Source: Erythrobacter sp. SG61-1L (GTDB taxonomy: Bacteria > Pseudomonadota > Alphaproteobacteria > Sphingomonadales > Sphingomonadaceae). Taken from it: a stretch of 64,000 nt of DNA. The notes under the pieces were generated by a model, which was given only the letters and a program-made list of their open reading frames with translations, made no database searches and was not told where the DNA came from. This document shows positions 37,246 through 47,177 of the stretch, piece by piece. The translations under genes were made by a program, and so were the position numbers. The stretch lies in NCBI RefSeq assembly GCF_001305965.1, contig NZ_JXQC01000003.1:496001-560000 (forward strand), read 5' to 3'. Numbering within the stretch: the stretch's first letter is position 1; each line of letters opens with the position of its first letter.

Positions 37246-38820
37246 TTATTGTGCCGGGTGGCAATCGTAGATCACGCGTTCATTCGGCTGGCCGGGCAGG
37301 AGAGAGAAGATCGCGGCCTGATTGTTGCCCAGCGCGGCAATCTCCTGCGGCGAGGCACCGCATTGCGGAGCTTCGAATTCCGCGCGCGCCTTGCGCAGGG
37401 CATCCATCGCATCGTGCGCCAGCAGATAGCGTTCCACTCTATATTCATGCGTGGCGGGATCGAATGAATTCACCGAGACGGCTGCCTCGTCATTGGGAAC
37501 GAGGATGCGTGACCATTTGCCGTCGCGCTGGCCATATTGCGTGCGCCCGTTGACGCAGCCCTGATCGGTCCAGGTGAAGGGAATGTCATCGGTGGCGATG
37601 CTGGTGATGCGGCTGCGATCGACATTCACCACACAGACCAGCCGCGCGGCGCCTCCGGCGGTTCCCGTTACAGTGGCAGGCGTTTGCTTGCCCCGTTCGG
37701 CCATGGCTTCCTTATCCAGCACTGCGGCCACACGGTCTTCCACATCGGTAAAGGATGGGCGGCTGATCCAGGTGACCAGCGCCGCCGCCAGGGCCAGCGC
37801 CGAAGCGGCGGCGGCGATCTTCATCGGGCCGATCTTGCCTTCATCCCGCTCGCGCATGGTAACAAAGCCGCCGGCCACGCCGCAGATGATGAGCATGATC
37901 GTGAGCATGATCGCGTTTTCGCGTTCCGCGATGATCGCGAATTCCTGTTCGCGCTGCACTTCTTCGGATCGGGCGGCGAGGCGGGCGGCGCGGGCCTGTT
38001 GCTGCTGGACGGCGGCCAGCTTCTCTCGCTCTGCACGGGCTCGTTCCGCCGCGTCGAGTTCGGCCAGCGAGCGGCAGGGCAGGCCGTTGACCTGCGGAGT
38101 GATCCCGCTGTCGCGCAGGAAGGGCAGCAATTCGCGCGTGGAGACAGCGAAGTAGAATTCCGAATCGGTCCCGTCGCTTTCCGCGCCGAAACTGTTCACC
38201 CCTACAACTCGCCCGCAATTGTCGAGCAGCGGGCCGCCGCTGCTGCCCTTGCCGATGGGGGCGGTGTGCAGCAGCGTATCGAAATCGCGCGTGGGGCGCG
38301 CGCCCGAAAGGAAGCCGCGGCTCTTTACCGGGGGTTGTGCCTTGAAGATGTCGTTCACGCCAAGGCCCTGCGCGCGGTCCACGTTCATCGGATAGCCGAC
38401 CGACGTTACCGGGCCGGAATCGGTGTCGATCGTGCCGGAGATGGTCAGCGGCGGCAGTTTGAGCGGAACGGTGGTGGACAGCAGGGCAAGATCGTTGCGC
38501 GGTGAGAAGGCCGTGATCTTGCCATAGACTACCTTGCCCCCGTCGGACGGGACGATGGCGATGGACAGGTCGCGATCGGCGCGGGCTTCTTCCACCACAT
38601 GGGCGTTGGTGACGATCCGTTCCGGCGTAACCGCAAAGCCGGTGCCGTGGGAGACGGGGAAGGCCCCGCCATTATCGTCACCGATAATGATGACGCGCAC
38701 CACGCCGCGCGAAGCAGCGTCAATATCGGCTGGGTCGGCATTGGCCGCGGTGGAGAGCTGGAGCAGCGTCAGCCCAAGGCATAGAGCCAGCGCATGGCGC
38801 AAAAAGCGGAGGGCGGACAT
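37246..38820 (-). CDS. Membrane-anchored trypsin-like serine protease
   Basis: The 524-residue protein has, in order, a signal peptide (1-29), an HtrA-like chymotrypsin-fold domain with His74 (TNAHVV), Asp110 (RNDLAL) and Ser194 (GKGSSGGP), and a long Ala/Arg/Glu/Gln coiled coil (about 275-325). Two transmembrane helices (AIMLTIMLIICGVAGGFV; IAAAASALALAAALVTWI) follow, and then a C-terminal periplasmic domain with paired cysteines. No PDZ domain is seen, unlike DegP/DegS. The tethered layout suggests a periplasmic sensor or quality-control protease. ATG 38820 starts the signal peptide. It is divergent from two secreted-protein genes. Confidence 0.88.
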   Translation of the reverse strand: MSALRFLRHALALCLGLTLLQLSTAANADPADIDAASRGVVRVIIIGDDNGGAFPVSHGTGFAVTPERIVTNAHVVEEARADRDLSIAIVPSDGGKVVYGKITAFSPRNDLALLSTTVPLKLPPLTISGTIDTDSGPVTSVGYPMNVDRAQGLGVNDIFKAQPPVKSRGFLSGARPTRDFDTLLHTAPIGKGSSGGPLLDNCGRVVGVNSFGAESDGTDSEFYFAVSTRELLPFLRDSGITPQVNGLPCRSLAELDAAERARAEREKLAAVQQQQARAARLAARSEEVQREQEFAIIAERENAIMLTIMLIICGVAGGFVTMRERDEGKIGPMKIAAAASALALAAALVTWISRPSFTDVEDRVAAVLDKEAMAERGKQTPATVTGTAGGAARLVCVVNVDRSRITSIATDDIPFTWTDQGCVNGRTQYGQRDGKWSRILVPNDEAAVSVNSFDPATHEYRVERYLLAHDAMDALRKARAEFEAPQCGASPQEIAALGNNQAAIFSLLPGQPNERVIYDCHPAQ

Positions 38821-38931
38821 AGAGTTAATTTCGCATTCGCTCCGCCGGGTTGCAAGGCGCTTTGACGGCTGACTTGTCGCCGGACGCGGATTATGTCGCA
38901 TTCACCTGAACCGAAGAGGAACGGCTTAACC

Positions 38932-39594
38932 GTGAAACGCCTGCTGCCGCTGCTTGCCCTGCCTGTGCTCATCCTTCCCGCCGTGGCTTCCGCCCAGCAA
39001 GGCGCAGCGCGCTTTTCCATCGGCGAGCAGATGTTTCGCCTGCCCGTGCCGACCGGCTATTGCGCGCCGGAAGGGGAGATGAAGCAGCAGACCGAACAGG
39101 TGGCCGATGCGGATGTGGCGAACATCACCGTGGGCACCTGGCTGGCTTGCACGGGGGCGGGCATTTCCCAGCCGGTCGAACGCTATGCCATCGTCCGCTC
39201 CAGCCGCCGACTGTCGGACGATCTCTATGAGAAAGAGCCGACGCTGGCCGAATGGGAGGCGCTCTATCGCCGGATGGCCCAAAGCAGGGCGAATGCGCAG
39301 GCAATGGACGAGGCAGAGGCTGCTGGCGAGAAGGCACTCGGTCAGCGGACCGAGATGGAACTGGCCGATGCCAGTTTGATCGAGCGCGACGGAGATTGCG
39401 TCTATAATGGCGAAGCCGTGGGCGCTGGGCAGCCCGATGCCACGGCGCAGGGCATGATCATGACCTGCCTCACCGTGCGGGGACAGAAGATCTTCACTGT
39501 GACGTTGTATGATTTCAGTGGGTCGGGCAGTTTGGCGCCGATGAAGGATCGCGCTCGCGCCATCGCTTTGACGATTGAGCCGGTGACGCCCTGA
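38932..39594 (+). CDS. Secreted protein, first of a tandem paralogous pair
   Basis: The 220-residue protein has a signal peptide (KRLLPLLALPVLILPAVASA), then ARFSIGEQMFRLPVPTGYCAPEGE, TWLACTGAG, RDGDCVYNGEAV and GMIMTCLTVRGQKIFTVTLYDFSG. The next gene encodes a protein with the same landmarks. Four cysteines at matching places suggest two disulfides. No known family is recognised. GTG 38932 has AAGAGGA upstream and gives a clean signal peptide; ATG 38893 is an in-frame alternative. Confidence 0.78.
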   Translation: MKRLLPLLALPVLILPAVASAQQGAARFSIGEQMFRLPVPTGYCAPEGEMKQQTEQVADADVANITVGTWLACTGAGISQPVERYAIVRSSRRLSDDLYEKEPTLAEWEALYRRMAQSRANAQAMDEAEAAGEKALGQRTEMELADASLIERDGDCVYNGEAVGAGQPDATAQGMIMTCLTVRGQKIFTVTLYDFSGSGSLAPMKDRARAIALTIEPVTP

Positions 39595-39670
39595 GAGATT
39601 TCAGGCAGTTCGATTAGCATCAGGTCGTGTTCGCCCGGTTCGGCGATTCGCGGCAAAGGGGGACGAATTC

Positions 39671-40339
39671 ATGAAATCGCTGCATCTGCTGGCTCTGGCC
39701 GCTTTCGCTGTCACTTCCTTGCCGGCCCATGCGGAAGAGGCCGGGCCGGTCACATCCTTCCGGATCGGGCTTGAACAGCTCGAAATGCCGATCCCGCAAG
39801 GCTATTGCCTGCCGCAAGGCAATGAGGAAGCGGCATCCCAGCTTCTTGCCGCAGCCGATTACGACAATGTCACGCTTGCGCATTTCCATGCCTGCGGGCG
39901 CAACCCGGCTGTGTCGGCTTACGACGACTATATTCTGCTCAAGACGCCGAAGGCCGTGCTGGCGCTCACTCTGCCTCGGGAAGAATTCCTCGATGTGCTG
40001 GATGCAGAATCGAACAAGCCGGGCGCCAATATATTCGACGCGGCGATGCGCGCCCAGGTCGAGGCGGAAATGGGCGAAGTTATGGGCACTGCGCCGAAAC
40101 TGGCATTCGAGATCGAATATCTCGGGCGTGACGAGGATTGCGTCTATCTGATCGGGCATGGGGACGTCAGCATCGACGATGTCCAGACCAAGCGGGGCCT
40201 GATGGTCGCCTGCATGGCTGTGACGCAAGGCAAGATGTTTGCGGTCTATTCCTATCGGTTCGCTGCGGGCGATACCGTGGAAGGGCTGAAGGCGCAGACC
40301 CGTGCCATCGCCGTCTCGGTAAGGGCCAAGGCGGAATAG
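39671..40339 (+). CDS. Secreted protein, second of a tandem paralogous pair
   Basis: The 222-residue protein has a signal peptide (KSLHLLALAAFAVTSLPAHA), then TSFRIGLEQLEMPIPQGYCLPQGN, HFHACGRN, RDEDCVYLIGHGDV and GLMVACMAVTQGKMFAVYSYRF. These align one-for-one with the preceding paralog (PxPxGYCxPxG, ED/GDCVY, C near the end). Function unknown. The pair sits divergent from the serine protease and upstream of ada, with its own start behind AAAGGGGG. Confidence 0.8.
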   Translation: MKSLHLLALAAFAVTSLPAHAEEAGPVTSFRIGLEQLEMPIPQGYCLPQGNEEAASQLLAAADYDNVTLAHFHACGRNPAVSAYDDYILLKTPKAVLALTLPREEFLDVLDAESNKPGANIFDAAMRAQVEAEMGEVMGTAPKLAFEIEYLGRDEDCVYLIGHGDVSIDDVQTKRGLMVACMAVTQGKMFAVYSYRFAAGDTVEGLKAQTRAIAVSVRAKAE

Positions 40340-40412
40340 GCGGAGCGTATGCCGCAGGTTTGAGCGCAAGAAACGGGACGCATTCGCAGGGCCTCTGGCA
40401 TAAGGTGCGTCC

Positions 40413-41447
40413 ATGGAAATCACCGACGCTTCTTCCCTTGAGGCCATGCAGGCAGCCTTTGCCGCGCGCGACCGCTCGCAGGACGGCCGCTTCGTGGTCG
40501 CGGTGAAGAGCACGGGTATCTATTGCCGCCCAAGCTGCCCCGCGCGGCGCCCCCGACCGGAGAACACCAGCTTCTATCCTGACGAAGCGAGCGCCGAGGC
40601 TGCAGGCTTCCGCCCCTGCAAGCGGTGCAAGCCTGACGAGGCAGCGCGCGACGGGCGGGCGGTTCTGGCGGCTGTTGAGGCGATCCGGCAGGCGGATGTG
40701 CCGCCGGGCCTTGAGGCGCTGGGCAGGCTGACCGGCTATTCGCCCGCCCATTTCCAGCGCGTGTTCAAGCGGATGACTGGCCTGTCGCCCGCTGCCTATG
40801 CCCGCGCCTTGCGTGAGGAGCGTGCGCGAGAGGCGCTGACCGGCGGAGACCGGGTTGCCGATGCGATTTACGAAGCGGGGTTCGAAGCACCCTCGCGCTT
40901 CTATGATTCACTGAAGGGCAGGCTGGGCATGGCGCCATCGGCATGGAGCAAAGGCGGGGAAGGCGTGACGATCCGCTGGGCCGTGGTGGAAACGACGATT
41001 GCGCCCATGCTGGTCGCCGCGACGGACAAAGGCGTGTGCCGCCTGTCTTTCAACGAAGGCATGGCGGAACTGCGCGCGATCTTCCCGGCCGCCGATCTGG
41101 TGGAAGGCGGGGAGGAGTTTGCCGCATTGCTCGGCCGGGTGATTGCCGTGGTGGAGGCCCCGGGCGGCGGGCAGGACATTCCGCTGGACGTCAAAGGCAC
41201 GGCCTTTCAGGAAGCCGTATGGCGGGAATTGCGCCGAATCCCGGCAGGCGAGACGCGGTCCTATGCCGAAATCGCCGCGGCTGCGGGCAATCCCAAGGCT
41301 GTACGCGCGGCGGGCGGGGCCAATGGGGCGAATAATGTTGCCGTGCTGATCCCCTGCCACCGCGTCGTGCGGACGGACGGCTCCATCGGCGGATATGCCT
41401 ATGGCACGGCGATCAAACAGGAATTGCTGGCGCGCGAACGCGGTTGA
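40413..41447 (+). CDS. ada: Bifunctional Ada DNA-repair protein/transcriptional regulator
   Basis: The N-domain (1-80) has the zinc cluster Cys38, Cys42, Cys69, Cys72, where Cys38 repairs methylphosphotriesters and turns the protein into an activator. An AraC-like HTH follows (85-180, GRLTGYSPAHFQRVFKRMTGLSP). The C-terminal O6-methylguanine methyltransferase (190-344) has the acceptor Cys315 in VLIPCHRVV. All functions of E. coli Ada are therefore present in one 344-residue protein. No alkA or alkB follows. It is convergent with priA with a 15-bp gap. Confidence 0.96.
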   Translation: MEITDASSLEAMQAAFAARDRSQDGRFVVAVKSTGIYCRPSCPARRPRPENTSFYPDEASAEAAGFRPCKRCKPDEAARDGRAVLAAVEAIRQADVPPGLEALGRLTGYSPAHFQRVFKRMTGLSPAAYARALREERAREALTGGDRVADAIYEAGFEAPSRFYDSLKGRLGMAPSAWSKGGEGVTIRWAVVETTIAPMLVAATDKGVCRLSFNEGMAELRAIFPAADLVEGGEEFAALLGRVIAVVEAPGGGQDIPLDVKGTAFQEAVWRELRRIPAGETRSYAEIAAAAGNPKAVRAAGGANGANNVAVLIPCHRVVRTDGSIGGYAYGTAIKQELLARERG

Positions 41448-41462
41448 GGCCGTGCGTTTCGC

Positions 41463-43628
41463 CTACACGAAGCTGTAGGGATCGATATCCACGCTCACCC
41501 GCACGCCGACGGGAAATTTGAGCGAGCCGAGCCATTCGCGGATCACGTCCTGCAACTGGGCTGAACGGCGCGCATTGATGAGCAGACGGTGGCGATAACG
41601 GCCCCTAAGGAGGCTCAAAGGCGCCGGAGCAGGGCCGAGGATCTGCACATCGGCCACATTGGGGCGGGTCGCGCCGATCTGCCTGGCGGCCTCGCGCGCT
41701 TCGTTTTCATCCTCGCTCGAAACGATGATCGCAGCCCAGCGGCCGAAGGGCGGGGCGCCGGCATGGCGACGGGCCTCTGCCTCTGCTTCGTAAAAGGCGT
41801 CGCGATCTCCGGCGGCGAGGGCGGCGATCACGGCAGCCTCTGGGTGGCGGGTCTGGATGATGACCTCGCCCCGCTTTTCCCCGCGCCCGGCACGCCCTGC
41901 CACCTGGGCGACTTGCTGATATGTCCGCTCCGCCGCGCGCAGATCGCCGCCTTCAAGGCCCAGATCGGCATCGACCACGCCCACCAGCGTCAGTTCCGGA
42001 AAGTGGAACCCCTTGGTGACGAGTTGGGTGCCAACGATGACGTCCACCGCGCCTTCTTCCACCGAACCGACGAAATTGGCGATCTTCTCGGGCGAGTTCA
42101 GCGTGTCGGAAGTGGCGATGGCTACGCGTGCTTCTGGCAGGATTTCCGCCACTTCATCGGCAATGCGTTCCACCCCCGGCCCGCAGGCGACAAGGCAATC
42201 CGGCTCCCCGCATTCGGGGCAGGCATCGGGCGTGGCGGTTTCATGCCCGCAATGGTGGCAGGCAAGGCGACGGGACAGGCGGTGCTCCACCAGCCAGGCG
42301 CTGCAATTGGGGCACTGGAAGCGATAGCCGCAATGTCGGCACAGGGTCAGCGGCGCATAGCCGCGCCGGTTGAGGAACAGCAGCGACTGTTCGCCCCGTT
42401 CCAGCCGTACCTTCAGTTCTTCCACCAGCCGGGGCGCCAGCCAGCGGCCGCGCTCTGGCGCTTCCTTCGTCAGGTCCAGCGTCTCGATATCCGGCAGTTC
42501 CGCCCCGCCGAAGCGGCTGGGCAGGTCCAGCTTCTCGTAAATCCCGGCCTCGGCCATCTGCAGGCTTTCCAGCGCGGGCGTGGCGCTGGCAAGGATGACC
42601 GGAATCTGCTCGAACCGGGCGCGCATCACGGCAACGTCGCGGGCATTATAGCGCACGCCATCATCCTGCTTGAAGCTCACCTCATGCGCCTCGTCCACCA
42701 CGATCAGGCCGAGATTGGCATAGGGCAGGAACAGGGCGGAACGGGCGCCGACCACCACCTGCGCCGTGCCCGCCGCAATCGCCCGCCACGCCCGGCGGCG
42801 CTCGGTCGATTTCAGCGCGGAATGCCAGGTGATGGGAGGGGCACCGAAGCGATCCTCGAACCGCCGCAGGAAGGCCTCCGTCAGGGCGATTTCCGGCAGC
42901 AGCACCAGCACTTGCCGGCCCTTCTTCAGGGCTTCGGCCATGCCTTCGAAATAGGTTTCCGTCTTGCCCGATCCGGTCACGCCATCCAGCAGGAAGGGCG
43001 CGAAACCGCCTTCGCTCACAGCGCCCGCGAAACGGTCCGCCACTTCGCGCTGGGCGGGGGAAAGGGAGGGCAGATGGAAATCCGCATGGGCGCGCTCGAA
43101 CGGCCGGTCGCAATCGACCTCCACAGGTTCCAGCACGCCCTGATTGACCAGGCCGCGCAGCACCCCTTCGGAAACACCCGCAATTCCCGCCAGTTCGCGG
43201 ATCGTTGCCTGTTCGCCCTGCAGCGCGTCAATCGCGGCCTCGCGCTGGGGCGTCATCCGTTCCGGCGTCTGGTCGGTCAGGCGATATTCGGTCATCGTCG
43301 CCGGGCCTTTCAGGGCACCGCCACTGGAAAGCACCATCCGCGCGACCGAGGCGGGATGGGCGCAATAATAATCCGCCGTCCATTCGATGAGCCGCCGCAG
43401 GCTCTCCTTCAGCGGCGGTACGGGCAGCTTGCCCAGCAGCGGGCGCAGTTTTGCATCCGGCACCTCGTCGGCAGGCAGCCGGTCTTTCTCCCACACGATG
43501 CCGATGATCTGGCGCGGGCCAAGCGGGGCGGCCACCACCGTTCCGGGCGGCGCGTCCATTCCTTCGGGCAGCCGATAGTCCAGCGGGCCGAGAGCGGCGT
43601 TGAAGTGAAGAATTCTGACACGGTTCAT
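41463..43628 (-). CDS. priA: Primosomal protein N' (replication restart helicase)
   Basis: PriA recognises stalled forks and loads the replisome. The 721-residue protein has the 3'-DNA-binding domain, Walker A GVTGSGKTE, the DEAH-type VVDEAHE box and the zinc-binding insertion with eight cysteines (LCRHCGYRFQCPNCSAW ... LACHHCGHETATPDACPECGEPDC). Helicase C motifs include LNRRGYAPL, VGTQLVTKGFHFPELTLVGVVDADLG and QVAGRAGRG. ATG 43628 starts MNRVRILHFNAALGPLDYR. The neighbourhood with fsa and atp genes is common in alphaproteobacteria. Confidence 0.97.
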   Translation of the reverse strand: MNRVRILHFNAALGPLDYRLPEGMDAPPGTVVAAPLGPRQIIGIVWEKDRLPADEVPDAKLRPLLGKLPVPPLKESLRRLIEWTADYYCAHPASVARMVLSSGGALKGPATMTEYRLTDQTPERMTPQREAAIDALQGEQATIRELAGIAGVSEGVLRGLVNQGVLEPVEVDCDRPFERAHADFHLPSLSPAQREVADRFAGAVSEGGFAPFLLDGVTGSGKTETYFEGMAEALKKGRQVLVLLPEIALTEAFLRRFEDRFGAPPITWHSALKSTERRRAWRAIAAGTAQVVVGARSALFLPYANLGLIVVDEAHEVSFKQDDGVRYNARDVAVMRARFEQIPVILASATPALESLQMAEAGIYEKLDLPSRFGGAELPDIETLDLTKEAPERGRWLAPRLVEELKVRLERGEQSLLFLNRRGYAPLTLCRHCGYRFQCPNCSAWLVEHRLSRRLACHHCGHETATPDACPECGEPDCLVACGPGVERIADEVAEILPEARVAIATSDTLNSPEKIANFVGSVEEGAVDVIVGTQLVTKGFHFPELTLVGVVDADLGLEGGDLRAAERTYQQVAQVAGRAGRGEKRGEVIIQTRHPEAAVIAALAAGDRDAFYEAEAEARRHAGAPPFGRWAAIIVSSEDENEAREAARQIGATRPNVADVQILGPAPAPLSLLRGRYRHRLLINARRSAQLQDVIREWLGSLKFPVGVRVSVDIDPYSFV

Positions 43629-43687
43629 GGTGGCGGAACTGTAATGGGCGTGGCAGGCTGTCACGGCAAGTAAGGTGAGGACGGGAA

Positions 43688-44362
43688 ATGAGGACAAGGC
43701 TGGCAAGACGGGCATTTCTGGGCGGAACCGCGGCGGCGATGCTGCTGACATTGCCCGGCTGCGAAAGCATGCAGCGTTACAGTCTGGTGGAAGCCGTGCG
43801 GCGCCTGCTGTTCCTTGCGCAGGCCAACGCCTTTGCCCGGCTGATGGCGCCCGGCGGCTTCTGGGATAATCAGCTTACCCGACTGCCTCTGCCCGATGTG
43901 CTCGGCTCGCGCGGCAATATCCTCACCAGCATCCTCACTTCGGTGGTGTTCAAGGAACGCCTCCAGCGTGAATTCAACAAGGTGGCCGAACGCGGCGCCC
44001 GCCGTGCGGCGCCCATGGTGGCCGATGCTGTGAAGGTGATCGGCATCGCCAATGCCAAGGCCCTGCTGGAAGGCGGGCCGACCGCCGCCACCGGTTATCT
44101 GCGCGGGCAGATGGCGGGCAGCCTGATCGAGGCAATGTCGCCCGAACTGGCTGACGCCCTGCGCATCTCGCAGGAACCCTTGGTGGGCGAGGCGCTGGCC
44201 AAGCTGACCGGCGTGGACGTGGCAGGCGTGGCCCACCAGTTCGCGGGCGAGGTTGACGATGCGATCTGGGCCGAAATGGGCCGCGAGGAAGCCGCAATCC
44301 GCGCCGATCCGCGCAGCACGAAAGACCCGATGCTGATCGCTGTGCTGACGGCCACGTCGTAG
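43688..44362 (+). CDS. DUF4197-family lipoprotein
   Basis: The 224-residue protein has a Tat-like start (MRTRLARRAFLGGTAAA) and a lipobox (TLPGC), followed by DUF4197 landmarks: ANAFARLMAPGGFWDN, LPLPDVLGSRG, DAVKVIGIANAKALLEGGPTAATGYLRGQM. It is all-alpha and periplasmic, function unknown. AGGACGGGA precedes the ATG. Divergent from priA. Confidence 0.88.
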   Translation: MRTRLARRAFLGGTAAAMLLTLPGCESMQRYSLVEAVRRLLFLAQANAFARLMAPGGFWDNQLTRLPLPDVLGSRGNILTSILTSVVFKERLQREFNKVAERGARRAAPMVADAVKVIGIANAKALLEGGPTAATGYLRGQMAGSLIEAMSPELADALRISQEPLVGEALAKLTGVDVAGVAHQFAGEVDDAIWAEMGREEAAIRADPRSTKDPMLIAVLTATS

Positions 44363-44395
44363 AGATCAGGCGCTGACCTTCAAACTTCCAAACTT

Positions 44396-44466
44396 CGTCA
44401 TTCCCGCGAAGGCGGGAATCCAGAGGCAACCGCTGGAACTGGATTCCCGCCTTCGCGGGAATGACG
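44396..44466. repeat. Perfect 28-bp inverted repeat (family B palindrome)
   Basis: Bases 44396-44423 (core ATTCCCGCGAAGGCGGGAAT) and 44439-44466 are exact reverse complements with a 15-base spacer. Each arm also contains a small internal palindrome (CCCGC-GAA-GGCGGG). This is a sequence type found dispersed in many proteobacterial genomes (REP-like). It lies between DUF4197 and fsa. Confidence 0.92.
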
Positions 44467-44584
44467 AGAGTGGGAGCATGGATAACCGGACGAGGTATCC
44501 GTCTTTGCGTCTGGATGGGTGGCCTAGCCAGCGCAGGAGGCATATAGCGCCTGCACGAGTCCCTGAGCCGTCTGGAACAAGACC

Positions 44585-45241
44585 ATGAAATTCTTCGTCG
44601 ATACCGCCGACACTGCCGAAATCGCCGATCTGGCCGCTACGGGCTTGCTGGACGGTGTCACCACCAATCCCAGCCTGATCGCCAAATCGGGCCGCGATTT
44701 CATGGAAGTGACGAAGGAAATCTGCGCCTTGGTGGATGGGCCGGTCAGCGCCGAAGTGGTCGCGCTGGATCACTCGACCATGATGAAGGAAGCGGAAGTC
44801 CTGCGCAAGATCGCGGATAATGTCTGCATCAAGGTGCCGCTGACCGTCGATGGGCTGAAGACCTGCAAGGCCCTGACGGACGATGGCGCGATGGTGAATG
44901 TCACCCTGTGCTTTTCGGCCAATCAGGCGCTGCTGGCTGCCAAGGCCGGGGCCACTTTCATTTCGCCTTTCGTCGGCCGTCATGACGATAATGGCTTCGA
45001 CGGGCTGGACCTGCTGCGCGACATTCGCCTGATCTATGACAATTATAATTTCGAAACGGAAATCCTCGCCGCCTCGATCCGCCATCCCATCCATGTGCTG
45101 GAAAGCGCGCGGATCGGCGCCGATGTGGCGACCATGCCGCCGGCCGTGATCCGCGCCCTGTTCAAGCATGTGCTGACCGACAAGGGCATTGAAGGCTTCC
45201 TTGCCGATTGGGCCAAGACCGGGCAGACCATCCTCAAGTAA
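44585..45241 (+). CDS. fsa: Fructose-6-phosphate aldolase/transaldolase
   Basis: This 218-residue TIM barrel belongs to the short transaldolase subfamily: [30 protein letters not shown], the Schiff-base Lys83 in [40 protein letters not shown]. It performs aldol transfer linking F6P, glyceraldehyde-3-phosphate and dihydroxyacetone or erythrose-4-phosphate. Transaldolase or F6P-aldolase specificity cannot be fixed from sequence alone. Lies 27 bp before cobT. Confidence 0.94.
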   Translation: MKFFVDTADTAEIADLAATGLLDGVTTNPSLIAKSGRDFMEVTKEICALVDGPVSAEVVALDHSTMMKEAEVLRKIADNVCIKVPLTVDGLKTCKALTDDGAMVNVTLCFSANQALLAAKAGATFISPFVGRHDDNGFDGLDLLRDIRLIYDNYNFETEILAASIRHPIHVLESARIGADVATMPPAVIRALFKHVLTDKGIEGFLADWAKTGQTILK

Positions 45242-45268
45242 GACGGATTCCCCGTCGGAAGTTATTCA

Positions 45269-47089
45269 GTGGCCAACGAAACTCCCCTAGACCGCTTCAA
45301 GCAGGCTTTGACCGGCGCCGCGCGCGCGATTTCGCAGGATGCGGAAATCGATGTGACCTGGACGGCAGATGCCCCCGGCATCGTGGGGGATTCGATCAAG
45401 GTGCCCATGCCCGGCCGATCCCTGCCGCGCGAGCAGGCGCAGCAGGCGCGCGGCTTTGCCGACAGCTTTTCGCTGCGGATGAAGCACCACAATCAGGCGC
45501 TGCACAATCGCCACGCCCCGGTCGAGCCTTCGGCGCGGGCCTGTTACGATGCAGTGGAAGCCGTGCGCTACGAGGCACTGGGCGAGAATAATTACGACGG
45601 CATTCGCGGAAATCTGGCGGCATCGCTGGATATGCGCATGGCGTCCGATCCCATCTCGCGCGCCACCAGCGCCGACGAGGTTCCGATCCAGACCGCGCTG
45701 GCCCTGATGCTGCGGGAAAAGCTGACCGGCCAGCCGGTGCCGCGTTCCGCCGAGCAGGGCGTCAATTTCGTGCGCGAGTGGATCGACGAGAAGGCGGGCG
45801 GCGATTTCGACCGGCTGGCTCTGTCGATCGACGATCAGAAGGCGTTCCAGTCGCTCACGCTCGACATGCTGCGCCATCTGGAACTGACCCGCGCGGAAGA
45901 GATCGATCAGCCCTCCAACGAGGAAGGCGAGGATCAGGCGGGCGAACAGTCCGGCGAGGATGAGGGCGACGAGGATCAGCCCCAGAACGAACAGCGCAAG
46001 CAGCAGGACGTCGCCGCCGAAAGCGGCGAGGGCGAACAGGACGGCGAGAGCGACCAGCAAGTCGAGCAGGAACAGGAACTGACCGACGGCGACGTGGGCG
46101 AGGACGGGGAAGAGGGCATGATACCCGTCCGCCCGAACCGCCCCTGGACCGACGATCCCTCAACTTTCGACTACAAGATCTACACCGAGGAATTCGACGA
46201 GATCGTTTCTGCCGCGGATCTGTGCGACGAGGACGAGCTGACCCGCCTGCGCGCCTATCTCGACAGCCAGCTGACCGGGCTGCAGGGCGTGGTGACCAAG
46301 CTCGCCAATCGCCTCCAGCGCCGCCTGATGGCGCAGCAGAACCGCAGCTGGGACTTCGATCAGGAAGAAGGCCTGCTGGATGCCGCGCGGCTGGCCCGCG
46401 TGGTGATCAGCCCCGGCCAATCGCTGTCCTACAAGGTGGAGCAGGATCAGGAGTTCAAGGACACGATCGTCACTCTGCTGATCGACAATTCCGGCTCCAT
46501 GCGGGGGCGCCCGATCTCCATCGCGGCGATCAGCGCGGACATCATGGCCCGCACGCTGGAACGCTGCGGGGTGAAGGTGGAAATCCTCGGCTTCACCACA
46601 CGCGCGTGGAAGGGCGGGCAAAGCCGCGAGAAGTGGCTGGCCGAAGGCAAAGCCGCGCAACCGGGTCGCCTCAACGATCTGCGCCATATCGTCTACAAGA
46701 AGGCTGACGAGCCGATGCGCCGCGCGCGCAAGAATCTCGGCCTGATGATGCGCGAAGGGCTGCTGAAGGAAAATATCGACGGCGAGGCGCTGCTGTGGGC
46801 TCATACCCGCCTGCTCGCCCGGCCGGAAGATCGCCGCATCCTGATGGTGATTTCCGATGGCGCGCCGGTGGACGATTCCACCCTCAGTGTGAATTCCGCC
46901 GGTTATCTGGAACAGCATCTGCGCAAGGTGATCGACTGGATCGAGAAGCAAAGCCCGGTCCAGCTCGTCGCCATCGGCATCGGCCATGACGTGACCCGCT
47001 ATTACAAGCGCGCCGTCACCATCATGGATGTGGAGCAGTTGGGCGGCACGATCATCGAACAGCTTGCCGGTTTGTTCGAAGTGGATTGA
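45269..47089 (+). CDS. cobT: Cobaltochelatase subunit CobT
   Basis: CobT, with CobN and CobS, inserts cobalt into hydrogenobyrinate a,c-diamide in aerobic B12 synthesis. The 606-residue protein has an N-terminal CobT region, a very acidic middle (residues 215-285, Glu/Asp/Gln-rich), and a C-terminal VWA domain with the MIDAS sequence [17 protein letters not shown] 45269 has GGAAG 9 bases upstream. CobS, usually beside cobT, is absent from this window. The acidic linker and DxSGS motif make the assignment firm. Confidence 0.95.
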   Translation: MANETPLDRFKQALTGAARAISQDAEIDVTWTADAPGIVGDSIKVPMPGRSLPREQAQQARGFADSFSLRMKHHNQALHNRHAPVEPSARACYDAVEAVRYEALGENNYDGIRGNLAASLDMRMASDPISRATSADEVPIQTALALMLREKLTGQPVPRSAEQGVNFVREWIDEKAGGDFDRLALSIDDQKAFQSLTLDMLRHLELTRAEEIDQPSNEEGEDQAGEQSGEDEGDEDQPQNEQRKQQDVAAESGEGEQDGESDQQVEQEQELTDGDVGEDGEEGMIPVRPNRPWTDDPSTFDYKIYTEEFDEIVSAADLCDEDELTRLRAYLDSQLTGLQGVVTKLANRLQRRLMAQQNRSWDFDQEEGLLDAARLARVVISPGQSLSYKVEQDQEFKDTIVTLLIDNSGSMRGRPISIAAISADIMARTLERCGVKVEILGFTTRAWKGGQSREKWLAEGKAAQPGRLNDLRHIVYKKADEPMRRARKNLGLMMREGLLKENIDGEALLWAHTRLLARPEDRRILMVISDGAPVDDSTLSVNSAGYLEQHLRKVIDWIEKQSPVQLVAIGIGHDVTRYYKRAVTIMDVEQLGGTIIEQLAGLFEVD

Positions 47090-47177
47090 TCCGATGAGGC
47101 CGGCCAGCAAAACTATGGCCGGTCCAAGCGGACATTGGTGGACCGGGGCAGGTTCCGGGCGTTAGCTCGCATCCACC

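Noticed and set aside
41589-43673. A long plus-strand frame opposite priA
   Set aside because: priA is complete and has all its motifs on the other strand.
45242-45268. A cobalamin riboswitch before cobT
   Set aside because: The gap is only 27 bp and has no B12-box.
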